IMG/VR virus record: IMGVR_UViG_3300044712_000992 | Location: 1-23,549 of that record | DNA length: 23,549 bases | Direction: 5' to 3' (one strand) | DNA from: a virus | Shown: positions 1-6,013 of the stretch, in pieces | Numbering within the stretch: the first letter of the stretch is position 1 | Layout of the letters: each line of letters opens with the position of its first letter | Position numbers and translations under genes: made by a program | Notes under the pieces: model-generated | What the model saw: the letters and a program-made list of their open reading frames with translations, nothing else | Told to the model about the DNA's origin: nothing | Database searches by the model: none

Positions 1-810
1 GTAGCTGATGCTCACGTCGCGCCCCACAATTCCGCGCAACTGATTGCGCAGCTCAGCACTCACCCGCTTCTCCAACCGGTCAGCCGCATATCGGTTCGCC
101 ACACTCACCGTGAAAACTCCATCCACGTAGCCGATGTACCTAGCCGGCCTGATCCAGCTCTCAAACTCAGAGCGTGGCATTTGCCGCTGCAGTTCGCCGA
201 TCGCCAGGCTCCAGGCTCTTTCCCCCTCAAAAGAGGCAGGAGCAGCCGGGATCTGCCCGGGTTGGCTTATCTTCTCTTCTTTTTGTTTATCTTTTTCTTT
301 AACTTCTTTTAACTTCTTTACTTCATAACCTTGCACGGTATCTACCTCGGTAGGTACTAGGGTAGGTACTTCCGCAGGTACTTCTGCGCCTACCTTGCAA
401 AATCCGCCCTCGCGCTCCCAATTGAGCTTGTGCTCACGGTTGCCGGCCATGTTCACCCGCACCCGATCGATCCAGCCGTCAGGGGCCGGGTAAGCAGATG
501 GACTTGCCCACTGCATCTTCTGATATTTCCACCAGTTGATGATCTGGATGTACGTCTTGCCTTCCACCTGGTAGATCGCGATGAACGGGTCAGCGCAACC
601 GGCCAGCACGTCCAGGTCAGCCTGCACCTCAGCCAGGGCGATATCATCGGCCGGCCACACCGCTGAGCGCACCAGGGCGGGCGTGCCCTGCAAACGTCCC
701 TGGTCGTCAGCCACTTCGATCAGCCCCTGCCACAGATCCCGTTGCCGGTAGCTGAGTGCCGTGAAAGACTCACTGGACCGTATCTGACCAACGATCACCC
801 GACCGCTCAT
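1..810 (-). CDS. Phage replication initiator with C-terminal DnaA domain I-like module (3' end cut by window)
   Basis: The frame is open from the ATG at 808-810 to the window edge (270 codons, no stop), so the C-terminus is missing. Residues about 1-120 resemble the N-terminal region of phage replication initiators: an opening helix-turn-helix-like part (YRQRDLWQGLIEVADDQGR), then a Trp-rich stretch (IQIINWWKYQKMQWASPSAY). Residues about 140-185 form a low-complexity linker with repeated EVP/LVP units and then Lys/Glu-rich sequence. From about residue 195 the sequence reads like DnaA domain I: a helix ending FESWIRPARY, then VDGVFTVSVANRYAADRLEKR. In DnaA this domain contacts helicase and partner proteins, so host replisome recruitment is the likely role (inference). 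The start overlaps the stop of the upstream gene (ATGA), suggesting translational coupling. Confidence 0.75.
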   Translation of the reverse strand, partial: MSGRVIVGQIRSSESFTALSYRQRDLWQGLIEVADDQGRLQGTPALVRSAVWPADDIALAEVQADLDVLAGCADPFIAIYQVEGKTYIQIINWWKYQKMQWASPSAYPAPDGWIDRVRVNMAGNREHKLNWEREGGFCKVGAEVPAEVPTLVPTEVDTVQGYEVKKLKEVKEKDKQKEEKISQPGQIPAAPASFEGERAWSLAIGELQRQMPRSEFESWIRPARYIGYVDGVFTVSVANRYAADRLEKRVSAELRNQLRGIVGRDVSISY

Positions 811-1031
811 GCCGTGATCTCCTCTGACAGATCAATCTCGATCTCATAGCTGCGCTTCTTTTCGTCCACTGCCAGCACGACGCCGGGGAACCTGGCACCG
901 TTATCCCGGTTCTCCACCTGCACCGATTCACCCACCACCGGCATCGCATTCTTCATTTTTACGTAGGGGATGTGTACTGCGACCTTCTTGGCTTGCTTGT
1001 GAAGTACCTGTGTTGATCTGATTGTGTGCAT
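807..1031 (-). CDS. Small phage protein of unknown function (74 aa)
   Basis: Not recognised. The start has a good ribosome-binding site (AGGAGA, seven bases before ATG), and the stop overlaps the initiator start by four bases, so it is a credible member of the leftward early operon. The N-terminal 30 residues are basic. The rest alternates short strands (VGESVQVENRD, RFPGVVLAVDEKKRSYEIEI), suggesting a small beta-barrel, perhaps SH3-like. No catalytic motif, signal peptide or membrane segment is visible. Its position beside the replication initiator suggests a DNA-metabolism accessory, but nothing in the sequence proves it. Confidence 0.6.
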   Translation of the reverse strand: MHTIRSTQVLHKQAKKVAVHIPYVKMKNAMPVVGESVQVENRDNGARFPGVVLAVDEKKRSYEIEIDLSEEITA

Positions 1032-1042
1032 TGATGATTCTC

Positions 1043-1462
1043 CTACGCCGATGGCAGCTTCAACTGCCCACCCGGATACCAGCGGTCAAAAGACTTGCGC
1101 ACCGCGCTTTCCTGATTTAGCAAATTCATGCCCCGGTCGTGCAGCTCAACCTTCAGGTACTCATCGGCTTCCTTCGGGTCTTTCAGGATCCAGTACCCGC
1201 CGCGGATTCCCCCCGTGCCGGCCAGAGGAATCCCCTTCGCCCGCAACTCGCTCACCGCCAGGCGCACCGTCCGATCATCCTGCCTGTAACCCTGCGAGGT
1301 CAACTCGGCCAGCAACTCGCTGCGGCTGATCGCATTCTCGCGCCCGATGTGAAACATCACCACCCGTAAAATAGCCATTTCGAGCTCGTTGCTCACACCC
1401 GTCAGCGCCTGGGTCATTGAAAAACCGATATTCAAATTGGATTGTTTGTACTCGTGGGTCAC
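1043..1462 (-). CDS. Winged helix-turn-helix phage protein (139 aa, GTG start)
   Basis: The GTG start is chosen because a perfect AGGAGG lies six bases upstream and no better start exists. Residues about 28-39 form a first helix, 45-57 a second (ISRSELLAELTSQG) and 61-76 a recognition-type helix (DDRTVRLAVSELRAKG). These are followed by a Gly-rich hairpin wing (IPLAGTGGIRGGYWIL). This is the usual architecture of small phage winged-helix DNA-binding proteins. The C-terminal 40 residues look helical and end in KSFDRWYPGGQ. It sits 11 bases upstream of the 74-aa gene, so it probably belongs to the early replication or regulatory cassette. The exact target is unknown. A strong hairpin lies immediately 5' of its ribosome-binding site. 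Confidence 0.65.
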   Translation of the reverse strand: MTHEYKQSNLNIGFSMTQALTGVSNELEMAILRVVMFHIGRENAISRSELLAELTSQGYRQDDRTVRLAVSELRAKGIPLAGTGGIRGGYWILKDPKEADEYLKVELHDRGMNLLNQESAVRKSFDRWYPGGQLKLPSA

Positions 1463-1474
1463 TGTCTACCTCCT

Positions 1475-1498
1475 GGGGGAGAGATCGCTCTCTCCCCC
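1475..1498 (-). promoter_or_regulatory. Perfect 10-bp hairpin abutting the ribosome-binding site of the winged-helix gene
   Basis: GGGGGAGAGA and TCTCTCCCCC are exact inverted repeats around the four-base loop TCGC. On the minus-strand transcript the 3' arm ends directly at the AGGAGG of the gene starting at 1462. There is no U-tract, so an intrinsic terminator is unlikely. It may protect the mRNA, mark a processing site or modulate initiation (inference). Confidence 0.6.
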
Positions 1499-1544
1499 GT
1501 CGTTAGGGGAAGTACGGGGTGATGAGTCCCGCGGGATGCCGTTG

Positions 1545-1967
1545 TCAAAACGTACTGACAGACGGCACGACCGCGGGAGTTACCCTTACTTCAGAATTCA
1601 CTACTAAGTCATCGGGCAGGCAATCGCTCAAATCCTCAGCGATCTGCACGTCAACGAACTTCCATTGTTCATTTCTTACGATTTGGATCTTCGGGTGGAT
1701 GATGCTGATATCTGGCACTGCCAGTGAAATGTCCCAGCAGATTTTCATCAGATGAACGCTCATCCAGCCGATGAGGAACTGCTCGCCCTCGCGTGCATCG
1801 GTAAAAGCCAACGCGGCCGGGCTGTGCTCATCGATGCCGTCTAACTCCTCAGCGCGCCGTTTGGCCAGGGCGATCTGCTTCAAATACGCCGGCACGATGA
1901 TCAACTTCTCTTGAACGGCTGTTGGGAATTCTGCAAAATGGGGGATTTGTTGCGGTTGAAAGCTCAT
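1545..1967 (-). CDS. Phage early protein of unknown function (about 140 aa)
   Basis: Not recognised. An in-frame ATG at 1986-1988 has no ribosome-binding site. The ATG at 1965-1967 has GGAG about 12 bases upstream (a rather long spacing), and I prefer it, giving MSFQPQQIPHF as the N-terminus. Residues about 20-45 look helical (AVQEKLIIVPAYLKQIALAKRRAEEL). The middle contains hydrophobic segments (FLIGWMSVHLMKICWDISLAV) that are probably core helices rather than membrane spans. The C-terminal half is strand-rich (KIQIVRNEQWKFVDVQI). It lies between the tRNA region and the winged-helix gene, same strand, consistent with the early operon. A long hairpin precedes it. Confidence 0.5.
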   Translation of the reverse strand: MSFQPQQIPHFAEFPTAVQEKLIIVPAYLKQIALAKRRAEELDGIDEHSPAALAFTDAREGEQFLIGWMSVHLMKICWDISLAVPDISIIHPKIQIVRNEQWKFVDVQIAEDLSDCLPDDLVVNSEVRVTPAVVPSVSTF

Positions 1968-1995
1968 CGTTTTTACTTCTCCTCTCATTACAAAT

Positions 1996-2033
1996 GTTGC
2001 CGGGGTGCGCGCTCCCAGTCACACCCCGGCAAC
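1996..2033 (-). promoter_or_regulatory. Long perfect hairpin (12-bp stem) upstream of the 1545-1967 gene
   Basis: GTTGCCGGGGTG at 1996-2007 and CACCCCGGCAAC at 2022-2033 are exact inverted repeats around a 14-base loop. On the minus strand only a weak ATTTGTAA follows, so termination is possible but not strong. The hairpin lies between the tRNA-like region and the next gene and could separate tRNA processing from the mRNA. Confidence 0.55.
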
Positions 2034-2172
2034 GATGCCGGCTCAGAGGCCTCAAACCTCCGATAGGGTCAAGGCGTCCCCTTTGCACCGCGTTCGCCGT
2101 GCCGGCCTTCCACCGGCTTGACCGTGTTTACGGCTTGGAAGTGGGGAACCTCCTAACTCATCAAAATGGTTA

Positions 2173-2244
2173 TGGTGGACGCCGCTGATTTGAACAGCAC
2201 GGACCCAACCAGGTTGAGGGGGCAACCCAGCCCGTCGAGCGCCC
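2173..2244 (-). tRNA. Degenerate tRNA-like sequence with encoded CCA (possible anticodon CTG)
   Basis: On the minus strand the ends pair as an acceptor stem (GGGCGCT with GGCGTCC, two G-T wobbles), followed by A and an encoded CCA. A D-arm (GGGC/GCCC, loop TGGGTT) and a T-arm (GCTG/CAGC, loop TTCAAAT) are clear. The anticodon arm is poor: CTCA/TGGG with a G-T pair and a seven-base loop ACCTGGT. That would put CTG at 34-36, but with C instead of the universal T at 33. Total length is 72 bases. It may be a divergent phage tRNA or a pseudo-tRNA. Confidence 0.4.
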
Positions 2245-2401
2245 AGGGAACTTACACCACCTCTGGTGGCCGTCACGCCTGTTCATCAAAACATCTTTGT
2301 GTATCGGTCACACAAAATTTCTCACTGATGAAGCCAAATGTTTCGAAAGAGCAAATGGTAAAAGATCAATCCATAAAGGTCGGCGTTCTCTCAAATCCCT
2401 G

Positions 2402-2474
2402 TGGGGCCGGAAGGATTCGAACCTTCACCCTCTCAGATAATTGATTCTGAGCGTTTCGCCGTAACAGCGTCCCC
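2402..2474 (-). tRNA. tRNA with oversized anticodon loop (isotype unassigned)
   Basis: On the minus strand the acceptor stem pairs GGGGACG with CGGCCCC (six of seven), discriminator A at 2402, no encoded CCA. The T-arm is perfect: GAAGG/CCTTC with canonical loop TTCGAAT. The D-arm has three pairs (GTT/AAC) with GG in the loop. The anticodon stem CTCAG/CTGAG encloses ten bases (AATCAATTAT). If A-T also pairs, this becomes a 6-bp stem with an eight-base loop, ATCAATTA. If T is position 33 the next bases are CAA (Leu), but the extra base makes the assignment unsafe. It is probably phage-encoded. Confidence 0.65.
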
Positions 2475-2597
2475 GTGTGCCGGTCTGTTCCCGGCTGCCA
2501 ATCAAACCTTGTGCCTGTCTCTCCAGGCTGCCTGAAATGTGCAAAGCAGAATTGATCTGCAAATTGCCAAAATTACTGGTGGTCAGGATTAGTTTTG

Positions 2598-2819
2598 TCA
2601 CCTGATCGGCTGCCGTAGAAGCTCCTTCGCCGTTTTGGCTTCCTGCTTTCGGCTATCGGCCACACACATGGAGCGAGACAACCAGCGCATGAAATGCTTT
2701 TGACCGAGCTTCAACAGCTTCCACTCTGTTGCGGAATTTCGTAATCCAACTCCGCCACGCCTATGGCGTTTTCCAGCCTCTCGTTCACGCTTTCCAGGGT
2801 TGGGTCTTTTGTAAGACAT
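2598..2819 (-). CDS. Small highly basic phage protein (73 aa)
   Basis: Not recognised. GGAGG lies six bases before the ATG, which is why I believe this ORF. The protein is rich in Lys and Arg throughout, with an N-terminal basic tail (residues 1-24, KRPNPGKREREAGKRHRRGG). A helical remainder with several Leu/Trp positions follows (EWKLLKLGQKHFMRWLSRS). Such composition fits nucleic-acid binding, but no known fold can be named. It is transcribed leftward between two tRNA-bearing stretches. No signal peptide or membrane segment is seen. Confidence 0.5.
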   Translation of the reverse strand: MSYKRPNPGKREREAGKRHRRGGVGLRNSATEWKLLKLGQKHFMRWLSRSMCVADSRKQEAKTAKELLRQPIR

Positions 2820-3301
2820 GTCAGACCTCCGGTTCTGTTACCTCATTTGCCTACTCAACAGGGCGTGTACCTACCACGCCGCCACCTTTGCCCGCCGACG
2901 TGAGCGGGACTTGTTGATCTTATATTTCCGTCTGCCAGGCTGATCAGGCCACCTTTCCTACTCACCACAAACGAGTGGTTTTCCGATCAAAAGGTTTTCT
3001 TCGCGCCCTTCGCGCCTTCGCGTGAAAGAAGCCCCGAGTTACACCATTCGGTTCGCCGTCTCAAGCTGTTGCATCTTCAGCGGCGATGCTCTCGATGCGC
3101 ACACCGAGGATCTTCGGGAATGCTTATTCAGCGCAGTCCCAACGCGCCGAGGAGCGAGATCTCCGTGCTCCTCTTTACTTTCTGCCATCTCAAACCGGAT
3201 GGCCATTTATTTGCAAAGCTGACGGCGGTACTTGGTCCCGCGGCCAGCGATTTGCTAATCAAAAACTTGTTGCCTGTTCGGTTGTAAAAGAGCAATTCCA
3301 G
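2820..3301. other. Non-coding stretch with one host-like repeat; no convincing gene
   Basis: ORFs here lack ribosome-binding sites and overlap each other or the tRNA. It holds one copy of the GC-rich repeat (2989-3030). On the minus strand near 3059-3124 a short frame reads FPKILGVRIESIAAEDATA then stop, which may be the trace of a decayed phage gene. Confidence 0.4.
2989..3030. repeat. Copy 1 of dispersed 'GGTTTTCTTCGCG...CTTCGCG' repeat
   Basis: It reads AAAAGGTTTTCTTCGCG followed by CCCTTCGCGCCTTCGCGTGA. It matches the cluster at 6386-6905 base for base over most of its length. It is non-coding and probably a host-type dispersed repeat. Confidence 0.7.
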
Positions 3302-3373
3302 TAGCGGGAGACGGACTCGGACCGTCGGCTTCTTGGGTATGAACCAAGCGAGGTGCCACTCCTCAATCCCGCA
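3302..3373 (-). tRNA. tRNA with CAT anticodon (Met-type)
   Basis: On the minus strand a 72-base cloverleaf folds. The acceptor pairs GCGGGA with TCCCGC, with the outermost pair (T-T) unpaired. The D-arm is GAGG/CCTC with loop AGTGGCA. The anticodon arm is CTTGG/CCAAG with loop TTCATAC, giving CAT at 34-36. The T-arm is GACGG/CCGTC with loop TCCGAGT (C at position 55 instead of T). Discriminator A is at 3302, with no encoded CCA. The unpaired first position is initiator-like, but the anticodon stem lacks three consecutive G-C pairs, so elongator Met or a lysidine-type Ile tRNA remains possible. It lies in the phage early region. Confidence 0.8.
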
Positions 3374-3447
3374 GTATTGCAGCCCATCCATCACGGGCGC
3401 TGATATTTCCTACCGCTAAACGAAACCCGTCACCGGGCGGACTGCCG

Positions 3448-3666
3448 CTAAAATCGTCCTGCAGGAACGCAGGTTGAGGCACCGTGTTTCTCAAGCAGCC
3501 TGACTGCCTTTTGCAGCTTTACAACTGTATCCAGGATCACCACTCGATCTTCAGGCTGTAGCTTTGGTGCAACTTTCTCCAGATTGATCGATGCCTCGTT
3601 CACGTTCTCTGCGGCGCGGTCGCGGTCATCAGCCGCCTTCGTTGGCCATTCTCTTGCTGCCGTCAT
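3448..3666 (-). CDS. Small helical phage protein (72 aa)
   Basis: Not recognised. GGAG lies eight bases before the ATG. The sequence is mostly charged helix: an N-terminal stretch rich in Arg/Asp/Glu (REWPTKAADDRDRAAENV), then NLEKVAPKLQ and a longer amphipathic helix DRVVILDTVVKLQKAVRLLEKHG. It has no membrane segment. It is the second gene downstream of the leftward early promoter, after the RHH-type protein, and probably shares its transcript. Helical hairpin proteins of this size are common in phage early regions with regulatory or anti-host roles, but none can be assigned here. Confidence 0.5.
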   Translation of the reverse strand: MTAAREWPTKAADDRDRAAENVNEASINLEKVAPKLQPEDRVVILDTVVKLQKAVRLLEKHGASTCVPAGRF

Positions 3667-3724
3667 TCCTACTTCTCCGTTTTCGAGCTCTTTTCACTCC
3701 GGATTGGTCCTTTATTTCAAAAAC

Positions 3725-3946
3725 CTACCCGGTCGTGCTAACCTGTTCATCAAGAACAGGAGGTTCCACAAATGAAGCGTCAATACGCACCTTACCGTCA
3801 GCGCCTTTGGCAACTACCACCCGCTTCTGCATCGATGAGTTGATGATCGTGCGCATGGCCGCAGAAGCAGAACTCTGATTTTCCTGCGCACATTGCTTCA
3901 CGTATTCGATCTGTTCTTCTTGCAAAATGTAGGCGACTGTCTTCAT
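3725..3946 (-). CDS. Ribbon-helix-helix-like regulator (73 aa), first gene of the leftward early transcript
   Basis: The N-terminal 45 residues have the pattern of an Arc/CopG fold. A short strand (TVAYILQ) is followed by a helix (EEQIEYVKQCAQEN), a Ser-rich turn (QSSASA) and a second helix (AAMRTIINSSMQKR). The C-terminal 28 residues are polar and probably disordered. It starts about 30 bases from a near-consensus promoter and is divergent from the XRE repressor, the position Cro-like regulators take in lambdoid switches. The ribosome-binding site is weak (AAAGAG). That it regulates the shared operator is inference; the fold assignment is moderate. Confidence 0.6.
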   Translation of the reverse strand: MKTVAYILQEEQIEYVKQCAQENQSSASAAMRTIINSSMQKRVVVAKGADGKVRIDASFVEPPVLDEQVSTTG

Positions 3947-3965
3947 AAATTCAACTCTTTACTAA

Positions 3966-3985
3966 ATGTATTCTATTGAATACAT
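3966..3985. promoter_or_regulatory. Perfect operator-like palindrome between divergent regulators
   Basis: The core TGTATTC-TATT-GAATACA is an exact inverted repeat, extended by one further pair to 20 bases. It overlaps the -35 of the rightward promoter and the -10 of the leftward one, so a dimer bound here could affect both. A half-site GAATAC recurs at 4018-4023, beside the repressor start. Confidence 0.7.
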
Positions 3986-4003
3986 ATTAGCAGGTTTTAT
4001 ATT
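3976..4003 (+). promoter_or_regulatory. Rightward promoter for the repressor operon
   Basis: TTGAAT at 3976-3981 and TATATT at 3998-4003 are separated by 16 bases. The predicted start near 4010 leaves a short leader with AGGTG before the ATG at 4027. The -35 lies inside the palindrome. Confidence 0.55.
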
Positions 4004-4012
4004 GATTGTCAA
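3984..4012 (-). promoter_or_regulatory. Leftward early promoter (near-consensus)
   Basis: Read on the minus strand, a perfect TTGACA (4007-4012) is followed after 17 bases by TAATAT (3984-3989). This is the best sigma-70-type promoter I see in the window. It faces the RHH gene and overlaps the rightward promoter and both inverted repeats. Confidence 0.75.
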
Positions 4013-4014
4013 TA
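4000..4014. promoter_or_regulatory. Second inverted repeat in the switch region
   Basis: TATTGA-TTG-TCAATA is a perfect inverted repeat covering the -35 of the leftward promoter and the rightward -10/start region. It differs from the 3966-3985 palindrome, so it may bind the other regulator. Confidence 0.45.
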
Positions 4015-4026
4015 GGTGAATACTAA

Positions 4027-4458
4027 ATGACTACCAACGAAAACTCTTTTCATGTAACAATAATGCACATGAGCATTGGAGAAGAATTTGTTTTATGGTT
4101 GAGAGATCAAATGACTGTCCGTAATTGGTCTCAGTCCGATCTTGCTAAAGCATCTGGCATCTCTAAGCAGGCGATTAGCAATATTCTCAACCAAACACGA
4201 GCGCCGGGGCCGGAGGTTTGCCTTTCAATCGCCAACGCGCTAAATCTAGATCCCAAAATTGTGTTTATCAAAGCGGGATTGTTTCCAGAATCTGAAGAAG
4301 ATGAATCAACCCTTGTGCGAGAAATAAAGTACAAAATCTCAATGTTATCTGAAGATAAACTCCAATCTCTTTTAGATATCGTTGATGCGTTTTTGGTAAA
4401 GAACCGTGCAGCCCATGTGGTTGCCGATAAAAAAGAGGCATACAAAACAAAAAAGTAA
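4027..4458 (+). CDS. XRE-family repressor-like transcription regulator (143 aa)
   Basis: Residues about 20-82 form an XRE/Cro-type helix-turn-helix domain: FVLWLRDQMTVRNWSQSDLAK, then ASGISKQAISNILNQTR with the recognition helix around 46-58, then CLSIANALNLDP. The C-terminal part (about 95-125) is helical. There is no LexA-type peptidase domain, so the protein is shorter than lambda CI and would not self-cleave; induction must act another way. The first ATG is chosen because AGGTG sits eight bases upstream; the internal Met codons have no such site. It is divergent from the RHH gene and is the first gene of the plus-strand operon, the expected position of the lysogeny repressor. Confidence 0.75.
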   Translation: MTTNENSFHVTIMHMSIGEEFVLWLRDQMTVRNWSQSDLAKASGISKQAISNILNQTRAPGPEVCLSIANALNLDPKIVFIKAGLFPESEEDESTLVREIKYKISMLSEDKLQSLLDIVDAFLVKNRAAHVVADKKEAYKTKK

Positions 4459-4485
4459 TTACTAACTCAATCTAAGGGAGGAAAT

Positions 4486-5013
4486 ATGAGGAAATATGTC
4501 ATTCTGTTCGTACTTACAATTCTGATGGTTTCCTGCACGCCAAAGGCTGAACCAATCCAAAAGATCTCTATTCCAGATCTGGACCCTGCCTTATTGCTGC
4601 CAGATCAAGGTGCCATGCCAGAAGGTGTGATCTTATCCACCACCAGTACAACCTTTGAAAAAAGAGACGTGCTCAAGCCCTACAAATTTATCTGGAAACA
4701 GATTGAAGACGCAACCACAGAAAGGGGAGGAATCAACATTTACACCTACGAATCCCCCCTGGATATGAAACACTCCTACCAGACTGAGCAGGAATCCAAC
4801 AAAAGCATTTCAGATAAAACCTACCCCGATCTCACAGCCGGCGAGGTTTCCCAGGTCACCAGCTACATCATTGGCTCTGACCAGGTCAACGATCTTGTCT
4901 TCTATCGTTGCAACGTCCTGGTCACAGTGCGCTACCTCGCTTCTGACACCACCGATCTGATGGCGATCGGTAGCGCCATTGATTCTGCCATTCAGAAATG
5001 GGTGTGTGAATAA
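4486..5013 (+). CDS. Predicted lipoprotein, putative lysogenic-conversion gene (175 aa)
   Basis: A strong ribosome-binding site (GGGAGG) precedes the ATG. Residues 1-16 form a signal peptide with a lipobox LMVSC, the lipidated Cys being C17. The mature part starts TPKAEPIQ. It contains mixed alpha/beta sequence with no recognised catalytic motif, and a second Cys pair near the C-terminus (C153 region and the penultimate Cys). It lies 27 bases after the repressor on the same strand, so it is probably expressed in the lysogen and displayed on the cell surface. Superinfection exclusion or surface change is plausible but not shown by sequence. Confidence 0.65.
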   Translation: MRKYVILFVLTILMVSCTPKAEPIQKISIPDLDPALLLPDQGAMPEGVILSTTSTTFEKRDVLKPYKFIWKQIEDATTERGGINIYTYESPLDMKHSYQTEQESNKSISDKTYPDLTAGEVSQVTSYIIGSDQVNDLVFYRCNVLVTVRYLASDTTDLMAIGSAIDSAIQKWVCE

Positions 5014-5014
5014 C

Positions 5015-5995
5015 ATGAGCACCCCACCCCCTCTTCCACGTTTCACCTGGCACACCCTCGAAGAATGGGCAGCCAGATCTCTCATCGCGCTGATGGGCCT
5101 CGGCCTGATCATTGGCGTCGCTCAAACAGCCACCGCTGGCCGGCAAGAAGCGCTCCCGCCGCCGACTTCCACCGTCGCCCCCACCTTCACGCTTTTGCCA
5201 ACTTCTACCTTTACCAGCACCGTTATTCTCACCCCCACCCAAACGCTGACCCCAACCCTCACCTTCACCCCAACGGTCACATTTACCCCAACGCTGACCT
5301 TCACGCCCACCATCACCCTCACACCAACCGTCACACTTCCACCCCTGGCCGCTGCTGATTGTGTCTCTCCGACTGCAGAACGTCAGACCGGCGTGGTCAC
5401 CAAGATCACCGATGGCGATACCATCCACGTCAACATTGATGGGGTTGATTACCCGGTGCGCTACATCGGCATCGATACCCCCGAGGTTGGAGCCAAAGAC
5501 GCCGCCCCCGCCGCTCAGTACAATTCCTACCTGGTGCTGGGCAAGACAGTTACCCTCATCAAGGATGTGTCAGAGACCGATCGCTACGACCGCCTGCTTC
5601 GCTACGTCTTTGTAGGCAATGTCTTCGTCAACTATGAGCTCGTGGCCCGTGGCTACGCAACTTCTGGCACCTGGGAGCCAGATACCGCCTGTGATTCCAC
5701 CTTCGCCGCTGCCATGGCTGCGGCCAGATCAAAACAACTTGGCATGTGGGCTCCCACCTCACTTCCTGCCACATCAATCCCCGCCACAGCCCTGCCAGTC
5801 GCAGGCATCCCCACAAAAACCCCGTCCCCGTCCCTCGGCTCCAACTGTGATGCAGCCTATCCAGATTTCTGCATTCCCTCACCACCACCAGACTTGGACT
5901 GCAAAGACGTTGCCCCACACAAACGCTTCAAAGTTCTCTCACCAGATCCGCACCACTTCGATAGTGACGGTGATGGCGTTGGTTGTGAAAGCTAA
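5015..5995 (+). CDS. Exported SNase-family nuclease with excalibur-like calcium-binding tail (326 aa)
   Basis: I start at the ATG just after the lipoprotein stop; no clear ribosome-binding site, so coupling is likely. Residues about 21-41 form a signal or anchor helix. Residues about 50-110 are a Thr/Pro spacer of repeated TPT units, typical of Anaerolineae surface proteins. Residues about 124-245 are a staphylococcal-nuclease domain. Visible active-site equivalents are D133 and D135 (TDGDT), R149, D154 and E157 (RYIGIDTPE), and R193 (DRYDR). Residues about 278-326 carry paired Cys and end DSDGDGVGCE, an excalibur calcium-binding signature. It should be a Ca-dependent nuclease acting outside the cytoplasm. 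As prophage cargo it could degrade environmental or incoming phage DNA (inference). Confidence 0.85.
   Translation: MSTPPPLPRFTWHTLEEWAARSLIALMGLGLIIGVAQTATAGRQEALPPPTSTVAPTFTLLPTSTFTSTVILTPTQTLTPTLTFTPTVTFTPTLTFTPTITLTPTVTLPPLAAADCVSPTAERQTGVVTKITDGDTIHVNIDGVDYPVRYIGIDTPEVGAKDAAPAAQYNSYLVLGKTVTLIKDVSETDRYDRLLRYVFVGNVFVNYELVARGYATSGTWEPDTACDSTFAAAMAAARSKQLGMWAPTSLPATSIPATALPVAGIPTKTPSPSLGSNCDAAYPDFCIPSPPPDLDCKDVAPHKRFKVLSPDPHHFDSDGDGVGCES
5226..5341 (+). repeat. Tandem degenerate repeat encoding the Thr/Pro spacer
   Basis: Units of about 18 bases (ACCTTCACCCCAACGGTC and variants) encode TFTPTV/TLTPT hexads. Slippage would change spacer length without breaking the frame. Confidence 0.8.
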
Positions 5996-6013
5996 TTTTA
6001 AATAGGAGGATAT

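Larger units (their letters stand above)
1968..2597 (-). other. Protein-poor region holding tRNA-like genes and strong secondary structure
   Basis: I see no convincing protein gene here. Read on the minus strand, it contains the tRNA at 2402-2474, a degenerate tRNA-like sequence at 2173-2244 and a possible tRNA remnant at 2037-2105. It also has several perfect hairpins: 1996-2033, TTTGTGT/ACACAAA near 2296-2316, and GCCGG/CCGGC near 2477-2493. The dense structure suggests a small RNA or decayed tRNA array rather than coding sequence. Confidence 0.5.

Noticed and set aside
2475-2597. Additional tRNA suspected from paired GGCAGCC-type repeats
   Set aside because: Only isolated hairpins form; no T-loop with adjacent acceptor pairing is present.
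3022-3222. Plus-strand ORFs of about 66-72 aa
   Set aside because: They begin within or beside a dispersed repeat, lack ribosome-binding sites and run against the early operon.
3128-3394. 88-aa minus-strand ORF
   Set aside because: It overlaps the whole CAT-anticodon tRNA and has no convincing start signal.
3374-3440. D-arm and anticodon-arm-like structures upstream of the CAT tRNA
   Set aside because: No T-arm or matching acceptor stem could be found, so a second tRNA is not supported.
5122-5334. Minus-strand ORF with Val/Gly repeats
   Set aside because: It is the reverse reading of the Thr/Pro-coding tandem repeat of the nuclease gene.
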